From contig CM048846.1 of the NCBI GenBank assembly GCA_026545225.1, positions 12,983,975-13,047,974 on the forward strand: a DNA stretch of 64,000 bases, given 5' to 3'. The notes under the pieces are model-generated. The model was not told the origin of the DNA, did not search any database, and was given only the letters and a program-made list of their open reading frames with translations. This document shows, in pieces, positions 12,301-23,867 of the stretch. The translations under genes and the position numbers were made by a program. This DNA is from Cornus controversa (lineage: Eukaryota > Streptophyta > Magnoliopsida > Cornales > Cornaceae). The first letter of the stretch is position 1; the number at the start of each line of letters is the position of its first letter.

Positions 12301-15300
12301 CATGACACGAACACAACACGGAAACACGAATTGCCACCCCTAATGTGCAAGAGGTCGGAGGAAACGGTGAACTGTCTTCTTTTATATTGTTACATTGTTC
12401 AGTGGCAAGGGACGTTTGGTCTATGTTCCTGTCTGCGTTTGGTATGGCTTGGGTGTTCCCAGTTCCACAATGGATATGATCGAGGCTTGAAGAGGGTGTA
12501 CAGTGAATAGCCGAGCCAGAGAAGCTTGGAAGGTCACTCCCATTTGTTTATGGTGGGGCTTGTGGCAAGAGAGGAATAGGAGGCGCTTCGAGGATGTGGA
12601 GTCTCCTGTTTAGTCTCTCAAATACAATATATTGAGTTTTTTTTATCATTTTGGGTATACGAGAAAAATTGTATATCGGGTGGTCAAGTTGTGGACTTTA
12701 TTGATAGATTAAGCTTATAGATGGCCGTGTTCAGCTTTTTGTAGTTTCTCGGGAGCGCTCCTCTCTTGAGCGCCTTTTAATGAATTATTATTTATCAAGA
12801 AAAAAAGGCTAGGGTGTATAAGGTTTCGAAGAAGATGAAATCAGGAGGTATAAACTTGTATGATACAGGATGAGATCCATTAGCTCTAGAATTGAGATAC
12901 CAATAAATGAACAGTTGTGCTATTTTGACTAAATTATTCATATGGTTTAAGTGGACGAGTGCTTTTGATATAATTGTGTGATCGACGTATACGTTTAGAA
13001 TTAAAAGGTAACTTTTAGAAAACAACTATTCGAAAGGTGAATTAAAAGGTAACTTTTTAGAAAACAACTATTTGGAAGGTAAATCTTATAAAACAACTAC
13101 TCCCTCCATCCCATTGCTGCTTTCTCTTTTAGGATGTCTTAAAATAAGTGTCCGCCTTCCTTTTGAGATGCTCAAATTTCAACTTATCCAAAATTGTTCT
13201 TAAGGGTTGAAAATCTTTTCAGATTGATGAAGTAAATGTTTAATTTTGTTGGATTAATTTTGTAAAATTCAAGGGGGTAATACTTATTATGGGACGAGGG
13301 AAGTATTATATTAGCCATGCTTCATGGGATGAAATTTTGGATGACGAAACAATGACATGTTAATAACATGAGCGTGATTGATATGTTGACATTGATATTG
13401 CTATTAAATATGTTAAAACAAAGAAAGGATATAATTATAAATGAATACATTTGTGATATGGTGGAAGTAGATACGGTTGGAGATAGTATCCCCAAGTTTG
13501 TATGGTTATGTGCATCGAAGATCAATTTTTTTTTTGATAAGTATGTGCATCGAAGATCAATAATTGAACTAATAAGGAAAAGTAACATGGTTTACATTGA
13601 GGGTGGTGATGCAAGGGGAATGAGAGTATCAAAATTATTATTGGTTGATATACTAAGTATAAAATATGGTAGCATTCATCATAGTGTAAGTACCTCTGAA
13701 TCATCAAGGTTAAAGGCTAGGTGTATTGCACTAATTGTCCATATATGCAACTAAAACATGTTATTAATACTCTTAATCATATTTTAGTTACAACTCCTGA
13801 AAGCATCAACTCAACTTTAGGTTGACCATTTCCACCATTGTTTTGTCTAGGGCCTTGTCTTTTGTTGAAAATAAGCCATTTTGTCATTGTTTTGATCTTG
13901 ACCCGTAATCATTTTTTATCTTCAACTCGTCCTTGGTAATGTCTTCAATTTTAACCCAATATAACTCCTCTTTACTAGTACATAGTAATTGGTTATCCAT
14001 TAGACAGCTTTCTCGGCCGCGTTTATTTCATCTTGCTGATAATTCCATGATCTTGATTATGTCAGCTGTCTTATGTTTCAGGGATGTTCTATACGTGTGA
14101 ATTACATGGCACATCATGGGCTTGTGTATGGGATGTGTCGAACATATCTAGTTGGACATGCATCAAACTAGCATGCCTCATAATTCAAATTTACTACACA
14201 GTGTCCACAAACTCTCAAACTATGCCCCATATTATATGGTTGCTTCTGAATCAGTAAATTGCCTATGCTGAATAGACTATGTTACACAAATATGCCTTTT
14301 TTCCTTTGAACATAGAAGAGGGATATTAACATTTTGAATTTGCTTCATCCCTGTGTCCTTTGATTTGTCGTTGAGATAAATTCGAGTCTTAGAAGCAAAC
14401 CTACATTAACATGACATGAACTTGTCACTAGTTCTCCAAGTTCATTGGCATGTTGTTGAGTTTCATGTGTAGCAATTTTTGTAACCAAAAAGGAAAAAAA
14501 GCAGTATTTTGCCAGCGATATGAGAGATTACTTTATAGGTATTACAGCAAGAACAATTTTGCAAGGAGCATTTTTGTTTGTCCTCTTCTAAACCATTTGA
14601 ATACTGATTACTATCCATTTCAGATCTCAGGTTGCTGTTATTGGCTTTTACAAGATGCCTAAATTTAGAATTTGCCCTTTCATTATTCAATCTAAGAATT
14701 TGTATAAGACATGCTGTCCCTACTTTGATATTTGCATCCATCCTGTGAACTTGTTATATCTTCGTGAGGATCCATAGTAATTGTTTTATGTTCATCCTTT
14801 CCTTGTCTAAAATAGAAAAGAACAGGCTTGTAAAATTTGTAGAGTTTCTTACTTGATATTAGTGAGTCAGTGTAGAATTTTGGGTTATGTGCTTACATTG
14901 TTTATGTATAGTGTGAATTGCGCGCTGTGGAAAGTTTGTTCTCTAACGATAGACCTAGAGGGGGGTGAGTAGGTCTATCTTGCTCTTTTGATTAATTTCC
15001 AGATTATATTAATTTTATCGAATTAAAAATAAAACCAATCACACAAAGCAATAAAGAGTCTATGATTCACTATGATGAGAAAGAATACAACAAGTCTCAG
15101 TGCCTTAGGAACCGCTCTCCACGAGAGTATGTTCGAGTGCCTTCGAAATCACCTGCCATTGATTTACCTCCGATGCTTAGTGTCCTCCGATCCTAAGGCC
15201 TTTGGAACCACCAGCAACAAAGCAATAGAGAGACTATGATTCACTATGATGAGAAAGAGCACAACAAGTCTCAGTGCCTTCAGAACTGCTCTCAACAAGA

Positions 15301-18300
15301 GTATGATTCCAGTGCCTTTGAAATTGCTCTCCACAAGAGTATGATTCCAGTGCCTTCAGAATCACTTGCCGTTGATTTACCTCCGACGCTCAGTGTCCTC
15401 CGATCCTAGTGCCTTCGGAACCACCAGCAACACCGTTTCATGCCAATGCAATCACCTCACGATGATCTGCTTCTTCAAGTGATTGAACTTGCCTTCTTAT
15501 CACTCACGAACGCGAAGTTGAAGAAAAAATCCTGCTGTCCTGATCGAACAAGATAATCCGTAGAAAACTCTGTACTGTCAATTAGATGGAGAACATCACC
15601 CTAAAATCACTCACATGGAATAGTTTGTGCTCTCGAATAAAGAAAAATAACCAGAAAAATTGTCAAAAACTCTACCAGTTAAAAATATAAATATCTCTTG
15701 TGTGTATTGAGCTTGGAGAAAAGGAGTTTTTATATAGATAAGAGAGTCCAAGTCAAAGTAGGAAAAGTGTTGTTGAAATTCCATTGGACTTCTCAACAAT
15801 TTTAGTTGGGAAAGAAACCAAAAATTTATCCAAAACTGTAATGCCCCAACTGTATTTGGAGTAGTGCATCCGGTTGGAATATTTCCAACTGATTAAACTT
15901 TGCAGGGAGGAACAATGCAACTCCCAAGAGCACTTCAACCGGTTGAACTTTATGGGAAAGTTAAATTCCCAAGGCACTCCAACCAATTGAAGAATTTCCA
16001 AATGGTTGGACTTTAAAGGGAATTGTAGTTCCCTAGACAACACCAAGCGGTTGGAAACTCCAACCGGTTGGAATTTGCAGGGCAGAGTCCCGAAAGTTCT
16101 TGAACTAGTTGGAGAATTTCCAACCGGCTGGACTTCCTGAAAACATAAAAATGAACTTTAAAACATTTTTTTCGAAACTCAACCAGATGTGTATAGTGTC
16201 TTCACTCTCATACTTGTTCTAAGTGATGTTCTCGTCGAATCAATGGTATTCATGTACTTGTTGTTCAGCTCAGACAATCAAGACACAAATGTAAACACAA
16301 ATTTCAACTCAATCAATCCAGGTTTTGAACCGAAATTTGCCAACCAAAACATTTAGTTTCTCACATGTAGTGTGCAATCTAAGTCGCCAATTTTCATAGC
16401 CTTCTTTATGGAACTCTTGTTTATCTTCTTCGTAAATTTTTTTATTATTGGTTCATTGACACAGTGAGTGCATTGGTTCTCTTAATCCCATGAAATAAAT
16501 TGCAGAGTTGTGATGTGTGTGTATGGTGGGGTGGAGAAGAGAGGGAGATTAGTGATAATAATAATAATAATTTTTTATTATTATTATATATAGCAATCCA
16601 TTTTTCATTTATGAAGTTCCCTTCAACTTCTTTTAATATGCTAATTGAAATTCTTTGTCAGGTAAATGTATCTGATGTTATTATCTTGGAGGGAATTTTG
16701 GTCTTCCATGACCAACGTGTCCGCAATTTGATGAATATGAAGATTTTTGTTGACACAGGTTCTGAATCTTGCATCTGGTTGTTGCTTTTTTATCATCATC
16801 ATTGTTTTTGCATCTCTTTCTGTCATTCTTTTGAATAGCAATTTATAGCTGTTTTAGTTATATTATCTAGGGTGTTGTAGTTGCAATACTATATACCTGT
16901 TTAATTTTATCATAATAAATGCCATTTTTCTTTCAACTTGTGCATAATTTTCAATTGATTTTATGTAGAACGAGAATACAATGTTGAATAATGTTAGTGT
17001 ATCTCAAGGCTTAGTGGTCATGATAAACACAGATGACCTTTTTTCAGTTGTGGTATTATTCTGTTAACTCTGATGATTTTTTGGTGAATCGCTAGACCTT
17101 TCCTTTATCTAGAGCAAGTAGTTAAGAACTTACTACCGTAACTGGACACTAATGGATCAGTTAATTTAAAGTAAGAGCAAGTCTATTAGTTCTCTAAACT
17201 TGTTTCTACTGCTAGATATGAGGAGGCTTTAGCATGTAATGTCATTCCACCTTACTACTACTGATGAGATTCTTATTAATTTGTTAGAATTCTCTATTAT
17301 TATATCTACCGATTTTCCCACTTAATTATTTGTCTCACTGTTTTATTTGTTGGTCTTTCCTTCTTCATAGATGCTGATGTGAGGCTTGCTCGTAGAATAA
17401 GGCGAGACACAGTTGAGAGGGGAAGGGATGTAAACTCCGTGCTTGAGCAGGCAAGCCCCTTTTCTTTGTTGCTGTTATTATTACTCTTATTATTTTTAAA
17501 ATTAACTATTTGTTAAATATTTGAACCCTCTCTTAGGGTTTCTTACTGTGGGAAGTACTTCTCTGGTTGATACTTGACGGTCTTACCTCAGTTAACTAAG
17601 GGATTTGTTGGTTTCATAGTAGCATTCAGTTGTCCGTGTCTTCACTTGTTGCAAGTTGCAACTGATGCTGCTTACAATCTCCGAGGAGTAACTGGTTTTC
17701 GATAATTTTCAGGGAAGTCCGTGACACTATCAGGGACTTTTGTCTATGCTTTTTTCTTGTGGTAAAAACTGAATTTCTCGGAAGGTTATGTAGTTTTTGC
17801 TACGAATGCGTGCATGGAGTCATGGACTTTGTTTGGCCTGTTTTTGACCTATGCATCTTGGGGTTTTTAATCAATGGGCTTTAATGTATATGTAAAGTCA
17901 CTAGGCAGAAATGTGGAAAATATTCGTATGGATGGAGTTGCACTATATTGATGCTACCCTTAATTTGTGCTAAGGCAAAATGCTTGTGCTCTAGGAAGTT
18001 GTGCCCCTTTAAATTTACAAGAGGATTTTATGGCAAACAATGCAGTCTATTACTAGTTTGGGCTTGGACCTGACAACAGTCTCAAATTTCCTATAGGTTT
18101 TCAGAACTGCTGACATTGAGAGTTTAGCAGGGATGGTAGAAGCTTGATACTCACAATATGTCCAATTCAGTGCTGAGATCTTGTATATATATCTGGATTT
18201 TGTTAAGGTTTGCAAATGAATTAAGCCAAGCCAAGCTTTGATATGTCCTAGCTCAGCCTTGCCATAATTATAGATACTTTGAGGTAGGCTTGTTTGTAGT

Positions 18301-21300
18301 CAAGCTCTGTTGACATGTATTAACGAGCTCAGTTTCGGCTGGGCTCGAGCTTGTTTTCACCTAAGATTTGTACATGTAGCTTTACATATCCAGTAGTACA
18401 GAATAGATATATCCAAGTGTACATTTATACATATAAACCTTACAGTTTCAGTAATGGACGCAATTGTTGCTGATCTTGTGTGTTGATTCTCAATCTATAC
18501 CCTCTCATGCGACCCAGCAACACTCGTGAGTCCACTGTTGATGCTGGTTCGAGAGAAATGAGAAAGGATGAGACCATATGAGAGAGAAAGGGTGTGACCA
18601 TATGAGAGAGAGAGAAGAAAATGTATAAAGCTAACCTTGATCAAGGTGTTTGTTGCAATCACAGTGGAGTGTTGTTGATCTTTGTGGTCGTCATTGAGTG
18701 GGTTGCCAGTTTGATGATTGAGGTGGAGAGCCGCAGTTAGGGTTGTGTAGACGTGAAAGATAAGATCAGGCCATCACAGTTAACTTTTAAAATTTTGATC
18801 CCTTAAAGAGTTGAGCTGAATTAAATGTTTTTTTATTCTATTGTGTGTGTGTGTGTGTATGAGAGAGAGAGAGATGAGATAGGCTTGGGCTAATGGGCTT
18901 TATTTGTAAGAAGGGTTCGATGGACGTTTTCTTAAAACAGATATAGATTTGGGCTAAAGCTTATATTATATAAAAAATTTAAACATATTGGGCCTTAAAA
19001 TTATGTAACTGTATGGCTTGTTCACGCCCCTATAACAAACCGAGCTCCATACTATTCGGGCTTCACACATTTATTAAATGAGTCTGCAATAGAGCTTGAG
19101 GAGCTTGATTCATTTACATAATGAACGAACAAAAGCCGAGCTTTTAACGGGCTGACCTGAGATATTCATGAAGGTCTCCATTCATTTGCAGCCCTAGATT
19201 TGGTCTAGGAGTAACTCGTCATTTTTTTTTTGTTTCTAATTTTGCACTGATATTCGTATAGCTGCTTTTAGTTGATTAACTTGTGAATTCGTGATTTATT
19301 CAATCTCATTTTTGATCACCTTATAATGGATTAGAATCTTGTAATTATCTTGTTGACTGTGCAGTATGCAAAGTTTGTCAAGCCTGCTTTTGATGATTTT
19401 GTTCTTCCATCAAAGAAGTATGCTGATGTAATCATCCCCCGAGGTGGTGATAATCACGTTGCTATTGATTTAATTGTCCAACATATTCGCACAAAGCTTG
19501 GTCAGCATGACCTTTGCAAAATATTTCCCAATGTGTGTGTTATTCAGTCAACATTCCAGGTATGCCTTTTATTCCTTTTTGAGTTGGTGTCGTCATACAT
19601 TTCTAAGTTTGGCTTATCTGTACCAAGCACAAAAACATTATCTTTATGTTACATCATTGGCCATCTGTTTAATGGATCTTTGCTCCAAACCTAACTGATA
19701 CCATTTAATTATGAATGATCCAGAATTACAAGGACTAATAAAAATCGTGACATCTTGGATAGATACAGAATGCCATCAAATCAAATTGTGTACAGCTAAA
19801 AAATGGAAGAGAATGGAAATACATATTGAAACGATTTTCTTTTTTGGGGTGATGGCTCATTTAAGTTATCATACAAATAACTCAAGGGTCAAATAACAAC
19901 AGCAATAGTAACAATCATTGATCGAACAGTTGGAGTCCATTGTTAATATCAGTCATTCACATTGACCCAAAGGGACAGTAGCTTGTATCTTTAGAAGTTT
20001 CTTTTATTCTCTATGATCTAAATTTCAATTTAATTGATGTTTGGTTACATCCAATTCTCTCTGGTCCTTGGTGTTATTATTCTCATAACAGACACCCATA
20101 TTACAGATTAGAGGTATGCATACACTGATTCGAGATCGGGATATTTCAAAACATGATTTTGTATTCTATTCAGATCGGCTAATTCGTCTGGTAATTCAGC
20201 TATTTAGCTTATCAAAATTTATTGATTCACCAAAACTCAACAGCTTTATGATAATAAACATTACCAAACATGATTATTTGTTTGAATGTTGACAATCAGG
20301 TTGTGGAGCATGGGCTTGGCCATTTACCTTTTACTGAAAAGCAAGTAGTCACTCCAACAGGTGTGTTTTAGGGGGATGGAGATGAATTAGGCGTGAGCTT
20401 GATTCTATTCTCTCTTTCTCTCTCTGATATTATTTCTTAGGCATATCAATATATTAGGTTTTTTTATCATTTTAACAAGCAGCTGTTTTCTTATGCTTTT
20501 TTGAAAATTCTAATCAATTTTCTATTGAAGAGGATGTCAAACGAATTTGAAAAATATCTATATGAATTTGTCATTCTTATTCTTCTCATTCATCGTGCTT
20601 CTCCTCTCCTTCTGTAGTTGTGTAATATGACTGTAAATCTCTAAACTTTGGCGACTCATAACATCTTATTTGTGTGCTTCGCTTCTACTTTAAATTGTTC
20701 AATTGTGAAACTTTTTGGTGTCATATTCTTAAATGGTAAAAAAAGCCATTACTTAGTGAGGTCTCCATTAATTGAGGGTGCTATAAAGCACATATACTTC
20801 TGTAATGCGGCCATACCCTTATTGGATACTCGCAGATATGTGTCTCTTTTATTTGAAAATGATTTTTTTTTATTTAGAATACATATATGATACTTCTCAG
20901 ATACCTTTGTCACGTATTCATACTTCTCAGATATTTCTTGACACATGTTTAGCAAGTCTTGGATGTTAAAATGCAACTTTTTCTAGTATAATATCATAGC
21001 ATAATTCTTATAACAAAACTTAGATTTTTTTTTTTTTTTTAAAGTATTTAGATATAATTAGAATATATGATGGCTAACTTAGTCCAACATTATATGTAAT
21101 GTTACTATCAACTTGTTTATCATAATTTTTGTAAGGAAATGTTAGTAACAATATATGTAACATGACAAACAATTATTAAATTTAATACATATATACATAT
21201 AATTTTTAATTTACATATCTACATTCATATAATATATACACATATATTGCTGTGTCATTGCCATAACCGTAGCTTACTTTTTAAGAATTTGTTGTATCAC

Positions 21301-22353
21301 TGTATCCGCACCGTGTCGTATCTTTATCCCATACTCACGGTCATACTTCATAGTGAGGTTATAGGGATGGGCAGAAAGGATATATACACAGCTTTCTGCT
21401 TTATTTGTGCAAAGTGGTTACTGTTTGACTCAAACCCGCATTCTCATTATTGGCAGCCCGAGCTTGTACCATTATATTAACCAATGTCCCCTTGTTCTAT
21501 TAAACTGTCTACCCAGAAAATAAGAAGACTGTTTGCATATCTTTGACAATTTTCTGACGTTCTATTGCAGGATCAGTTTATACTGGTGTTGACTTTTGCA
21601 AGAAATTGTGCGGAGTTTCCATTGTGCGAAGGTGAGGGTTAAGTGAGGTATTGCTGAAGTTGTTATTTGGAAATAATTAATGCTTCATTTGCTGTTATAA
21701 ATAAGATAGGCGTGTTAATAAAGTCAATTCCTTCCTTTAGATTCCTGTCTTGTTTAATCAAAACTATTATTGGCTCGCTTGCCATTAGTACTGTAGTCTA
21801 CTTTGGGCGTTTCAAAGATTCTCTGTCTGGACTTATAAATGTATGAAACACAAAAATATATTTTCCGCTTTTTTCTTCCTATTTCCCATTAAGCTCACGA
21901 GTAGTTTTCTGTTTTGTTTGTTCCCATTCTCATAATTGGTAAAGGAGTTGTGCTTTTATAGTTGGGTAACTTCATCATATAACAAATTTGATAGTTTTCT
22001 GTTTTTATTATTTTATAGTGGTGAAAGTATGGAGAATGCATTGCGTGCTTGTTGCAAAGGAATAAAAATTGGAAAAATTTTGATTCATCGTGATGGTGAC
22101 AATGGGAAACAGGTAATTTCATTAGTTCTTTATTTCTCTTTGTTCATCTTCTTCGTCTTCTTTAAGAGAAATTTTAACAAGATGGTTTGCTTTTTGATTG
22201 TCACTGATGATACAGTTAATTTGTAACCCTACTTTAATCTTTAACTTAGCAGCTTATATACGAAAAGCTTCCAAAAGATATTCTAGAACGACATGTCCTG
22301 CTTCTGGACCCAGTTCTTGCTACAGGTAACTGTATATATTTGTAATTCTTTGG

Positions 22354-22391
<38 letters not shown>

Positions 22392-23061
22392 AATAAATTT
22401 CTTCACATTTTTTTGTCTTTTTCCATTTCCAGTATCTACAAATAAATTGTTTTATATATATATATTATTGAATAAAATTTCTTCACATTTTTGTCTTTTT
22501 CCATTTCCAGTATCTACAAATAAATTGTTTTTCAAACATATACCAATCACTATATTGTGCAAAAATAGGCTTGGGGAAGGAGGACAAATCACATTGGGAA
22601 GATTTTTTCTTTCATGGACATCTTACATGGAGAAAATTTCTCCTTTCTTTCTTTTCTTCCCTGCTTTTACCAGATTTAAATAATTAATGCATTCATATTT
22701 GGAAATGGAAACTGATGAATCTTGATGACTTCCTTGAAGGTAACTCAGCTAACCAGGCAATTGAATTACTCATACAGAAAGGAGTTCCAGAATCCCACAT
22801 AATATTCCTAAATCTCATTTCTGTGAGTTATTCCCTAAACACTGGTATCAAGCACATACTTATTTCATCAAGTCCAGGTCACTCATTCCATTGTTTGTTA
22901 TATTGCAATTTTAGGCGCCGGAGGGAATATATTGTGTCTGCAAACGGTTCCCATCCTTGAAAATTGTCACGTCGGAGATTGATGTGGCATTGAATGAGGA
23001 GTTTCGTGTCATACCGGGTATGGGGGAGTTTGGTGATCGTTACTTCGGGACTGATGATTGA
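6315..23061 (+). CDS. UKL1: Uridine kinase-like protein (uridine/cytidine kinase fused to UPRT-like domain)
   Basis: Fourteen coding exons: 6315-6501, 6743-6834, 9550-9619, 9832-9950, 16662-16758, 17371-17450, 19365-19559, 20107-20190, 20300-20360, 21571-21631, 22019-22112, 22253-22325, 22740-22822, 22915-23061. They sum to 480 codons plus TGA, the usual UKL length. The N-terminal half is a P-loop uridine/cytidine kinase (Walker [10 protein letters not shown] at residues 66-74; [22 protein letters not shown]), which phosphorylates uridine and cytidine to UMP and CMP in pyrimidine salvage. The C-terminal half is UPRT-like, with the PRPP loop DPVLATG at 399-405 and GDRYFGTD near the end. UPRT activity of plant UKL proteins is disputed. 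The ATG at 6315 begins the family-typical [16 protein letters not shown]1 rather than UKL2 is a guess. Intron 6 has a GC donor. Confidence 0.96.
7848..7990. mobile_element. Possible small MITE in UKL intron 2
   Basis: Imperfect terminal inverted repeats: the left end reads GGCCTATTTGGTTC and the right end, reverse-complemented, GAGCTTATTTGGATCC, about 140 bp apart. This is the 'TATTTGG' terminal style of small plant nonautonomous elements. I did not find a clear target duplication, so the limits are approximate. Confidence 0.45.
10652..10715 (+). mobile_element. Tail-only retroposon footprint flanked by 19-bp target duplications
   Basis: Two identical 19-bp copies of TGATGAAATTAGATTATTA (10652-10670 and 10697-10715) flank a 26-bp insert consisting of two CTTATAAAAA-type units. 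Direct repeats of this length around an A-rich tail are the signature of LINE-mediated target-primed reverse transcription. Here almost nothing but the tail was copied. Confidence 0.7.
10813..12806 (+). mobile_element. 5'-truncated L1-type LINE in UKL intron 4, split by a hAT element
   Basis: Plus-strand fragments of a plant LINE ORF2: about 10865-11164 ([33 protein letters not shown]) and 11228-11652 ([29 protein letters not shown]), then, after the inserted DNA element, 12343-12600 ([16 protein letters not shown]). These are the region after the reverse transcriptase and the zf-RVT domain. A stop and frameshift near 11162 make it inactive. The 3' end is TTTATCAAGAAAAAAA at 12791-12806, a typical plant LINE tail. 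A 25-bp tandem duplication (AGGCTAGAGAGGATTC...) at 10813-10862 sits at the truncated 5' side. It lies in sense orientation to the host gene. Confidence 0.85.
11645..12350. mobile_element. Nonautonomous hAT-type DNA transposon (690 bp) with 8-bp target duplication
   Basis: The element at 11653-12342 begins TAGGGGTGGCAA and ends TTGCCACCCCTA, a perfect 12-bp terminal inverted repeat. Perfect 8-bp duplications ATGTGCAA flank it (11645-11652 and 12343-12350). Both are hallmarks of the hAT superfamily. It carries no transposase, only AT-rich DNA and repeated ACACGA motifs. Dropping the element and one duplication rejoins the zinc-finger reading of the surrounding LINE, which proves it inserted later. 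Confidence 0.95.
12998..13081. repeat. 41-bp tandem duplication in UKL intron 4
   Basis: Two adjacent copies of a segment starting GAATTAAAAGGTAAC (from 12998 and 13039) differ by a few bases and one T of run length. Confidence 0.85.
13098..13305. mobile_element. Stowaway-like (Tc1/mariner) MITE, about 204 bp
   Basis: The ends are CTCCCTCCATCCCA at 13100 and, on the other side, TGGGACGAGGGAAG to 13303. They form the CTCCCTC... inverted terminus of Stowaway elements, flanked by TA on each side (13098-13099, 13304-13305). No coding capacity is visible. Confidence 0.85.
13368..13754 (+). other. Open frame of 128 codons in UKL intron 4, probably not a gene
   Basis: An uninterrupted frame starting [14 protein letters not shown] lies entirely inside the intron. 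I recognise no domain, and it contains the 35-bp duplication/insertion described at 13507-13560, which an active coding sequence would hardly tolerate. It may be a remnant of an unclassified transposon. Confidence 0.25.
13507..13560 (-). mobile_element. Tail-only LINE insertion (16 bp) with 19-bp target duplication
   Basis: Two identical 19-bp copies of TATGTGCATCGAAGATCAA (13507-13525, 13542-13560) flank a 16-bp insert. On the minus strand the insert reads CTTATCAAAAAAAAAA, the same TTATCA-plus-poly(A) ending as the LINE that ends at 12806. The insertion therefore contains essentially only the 3' tail of a LINE. Confidence 0.82.
14930..16160. repeat. Unclassified repeat-rich segment (likely TE fragment) in UKL intron 4
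   Basis: Begins around a GACCTAGAGGGGGGTGAGTAGGTC stretch at about 14951. At about 15046-15437 it contains imperfect direct copies of a 170-215-bp unit (CTATGATTCACTATGATGAG..., GATTTACCTCCGA..., AACCACCAGCAACA), with a further internal repeat of AAGAGTATGATTCCAGTGCC. At 15870-16140 there is a cluster of AACCGGTTGG-type motifs. No transposase or polymerase frame is recognisable. The GC content and texture differ from the surrounding intron, so it is probably inserted DNA, but I could not fix its termini or class. Confidence 0.6.
18200..19200. mobile_element. Decayed repeat in UKL intron 6, probably an old hAT-like element
   Basis: The segment holds diverged GAGCTC/GGGCTCGAGCTT and AACGGGCT motifs and ends near TTTGCAGCCCTAGA (about 19184-19197). 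That ending resembles the CCCTA terminus of hAT-type nonautonomous elements. The left end is not clear and no target duplication was found. (GT)n and (GA)n runs lie near 18841-18875. Confidence 0.4.
22355..22531. repeat. TA microsatellite followed by a tandem duplication in UKL intron 12
   Basis: A TA run (22355-22386) is followed by two copies of a segment of about 78-82 bp (TTATTGAATAAA...TTCTTCACATTTTT...AGTATCTACAAATAAATTG), each with its own TA stretch. The copies differ mainly in homopolymer length. Each carries a TTTCCAG that could act as a decoy 3' splice site. Confidence 0.85.
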
Positions 23062-23867
23062 TCATTCATGGTTGAAATATGTAATTATGATCTAGTATTG
23101 GATTTGACCCTACCTTGATCTGAATTAGGATCCATATCTCGAAAGACGAGTATATCAGCTCAAGTACTCCAATTGAATATGAAAGCAACAATTGGCTGCC
23201 ATTATACTTCATTTTTATTTTCTGTTGCTTTTAGTTTTCTTCAGTAATGAAACTATAATGAGGTAATATCCAAATTAAGTCCAACTTCACAATGAATTAA
23301 TTATGCAACTCTTTTAAGTTGTTTAACAGAGGTATATTTGACATATTAGTTACATGCTATGTCTCTCTTGGAATCTCAAATGAAGTATCAATTATCCATG
23401 ATAGTTGTGCTGCTTTTGTTTGTAAAATGGTTTCTTAGAAGGGTGGTGTTTTGAAGTTGTTTTTAGAAAAAGAAAAATAATAATAAAAAAAAAAGGTAGG
23501 GAAGGTGCTTTGGGAAAAAAAGAAAAATTGAAAGCAAATTATTTTTGGAAAACATGTTTTGAAAAGTCTATGAAAACAAATTTAATCTATAGTTCCTTTC
23601 CAAACAAAAGCTGGAGCTAAAAGTTGTTTTGTCCATGTATAGCCTGTTTCTTTTTGACTTTCAAACACTAGTATGTCACTTAATTGCTAGTGTTTGATGC
23701 CACTACGAGTAAGTCTGTCTTCTCCTATGGAAATGACTTTTATTGCGACAACTGAGCTTATTTTATACTTTACTACGTCACAGTTCACAAGAGGGTGAAG
23801 TCGACAAGACAACCTTATATACAGCTACCTAATCTCCAAGCATGTTCCTTGATATTCACATTGAACC
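23062..23867. other. 3' flank between UKL and the LRR-RLP gene
   Basis: No gene seen. The two genes converge here, so both 3' UTRs should lie in this stretch. A-rich, purine-rich DNA lies at 23465-23560. Confidence 0.6.

Noticed and set aside
13368..13754. Intron-nested gene of 128 codons
   Set aside because: No recognisable domain, no splice or promoter context, and a LINE-tail insertion with target duplication runs through it.
15046..15437. CRISPR-like array of direct repeats
   Set aside because: Copies are long, few and imperfect, without unique spacers, and the DNA is a plant intron.
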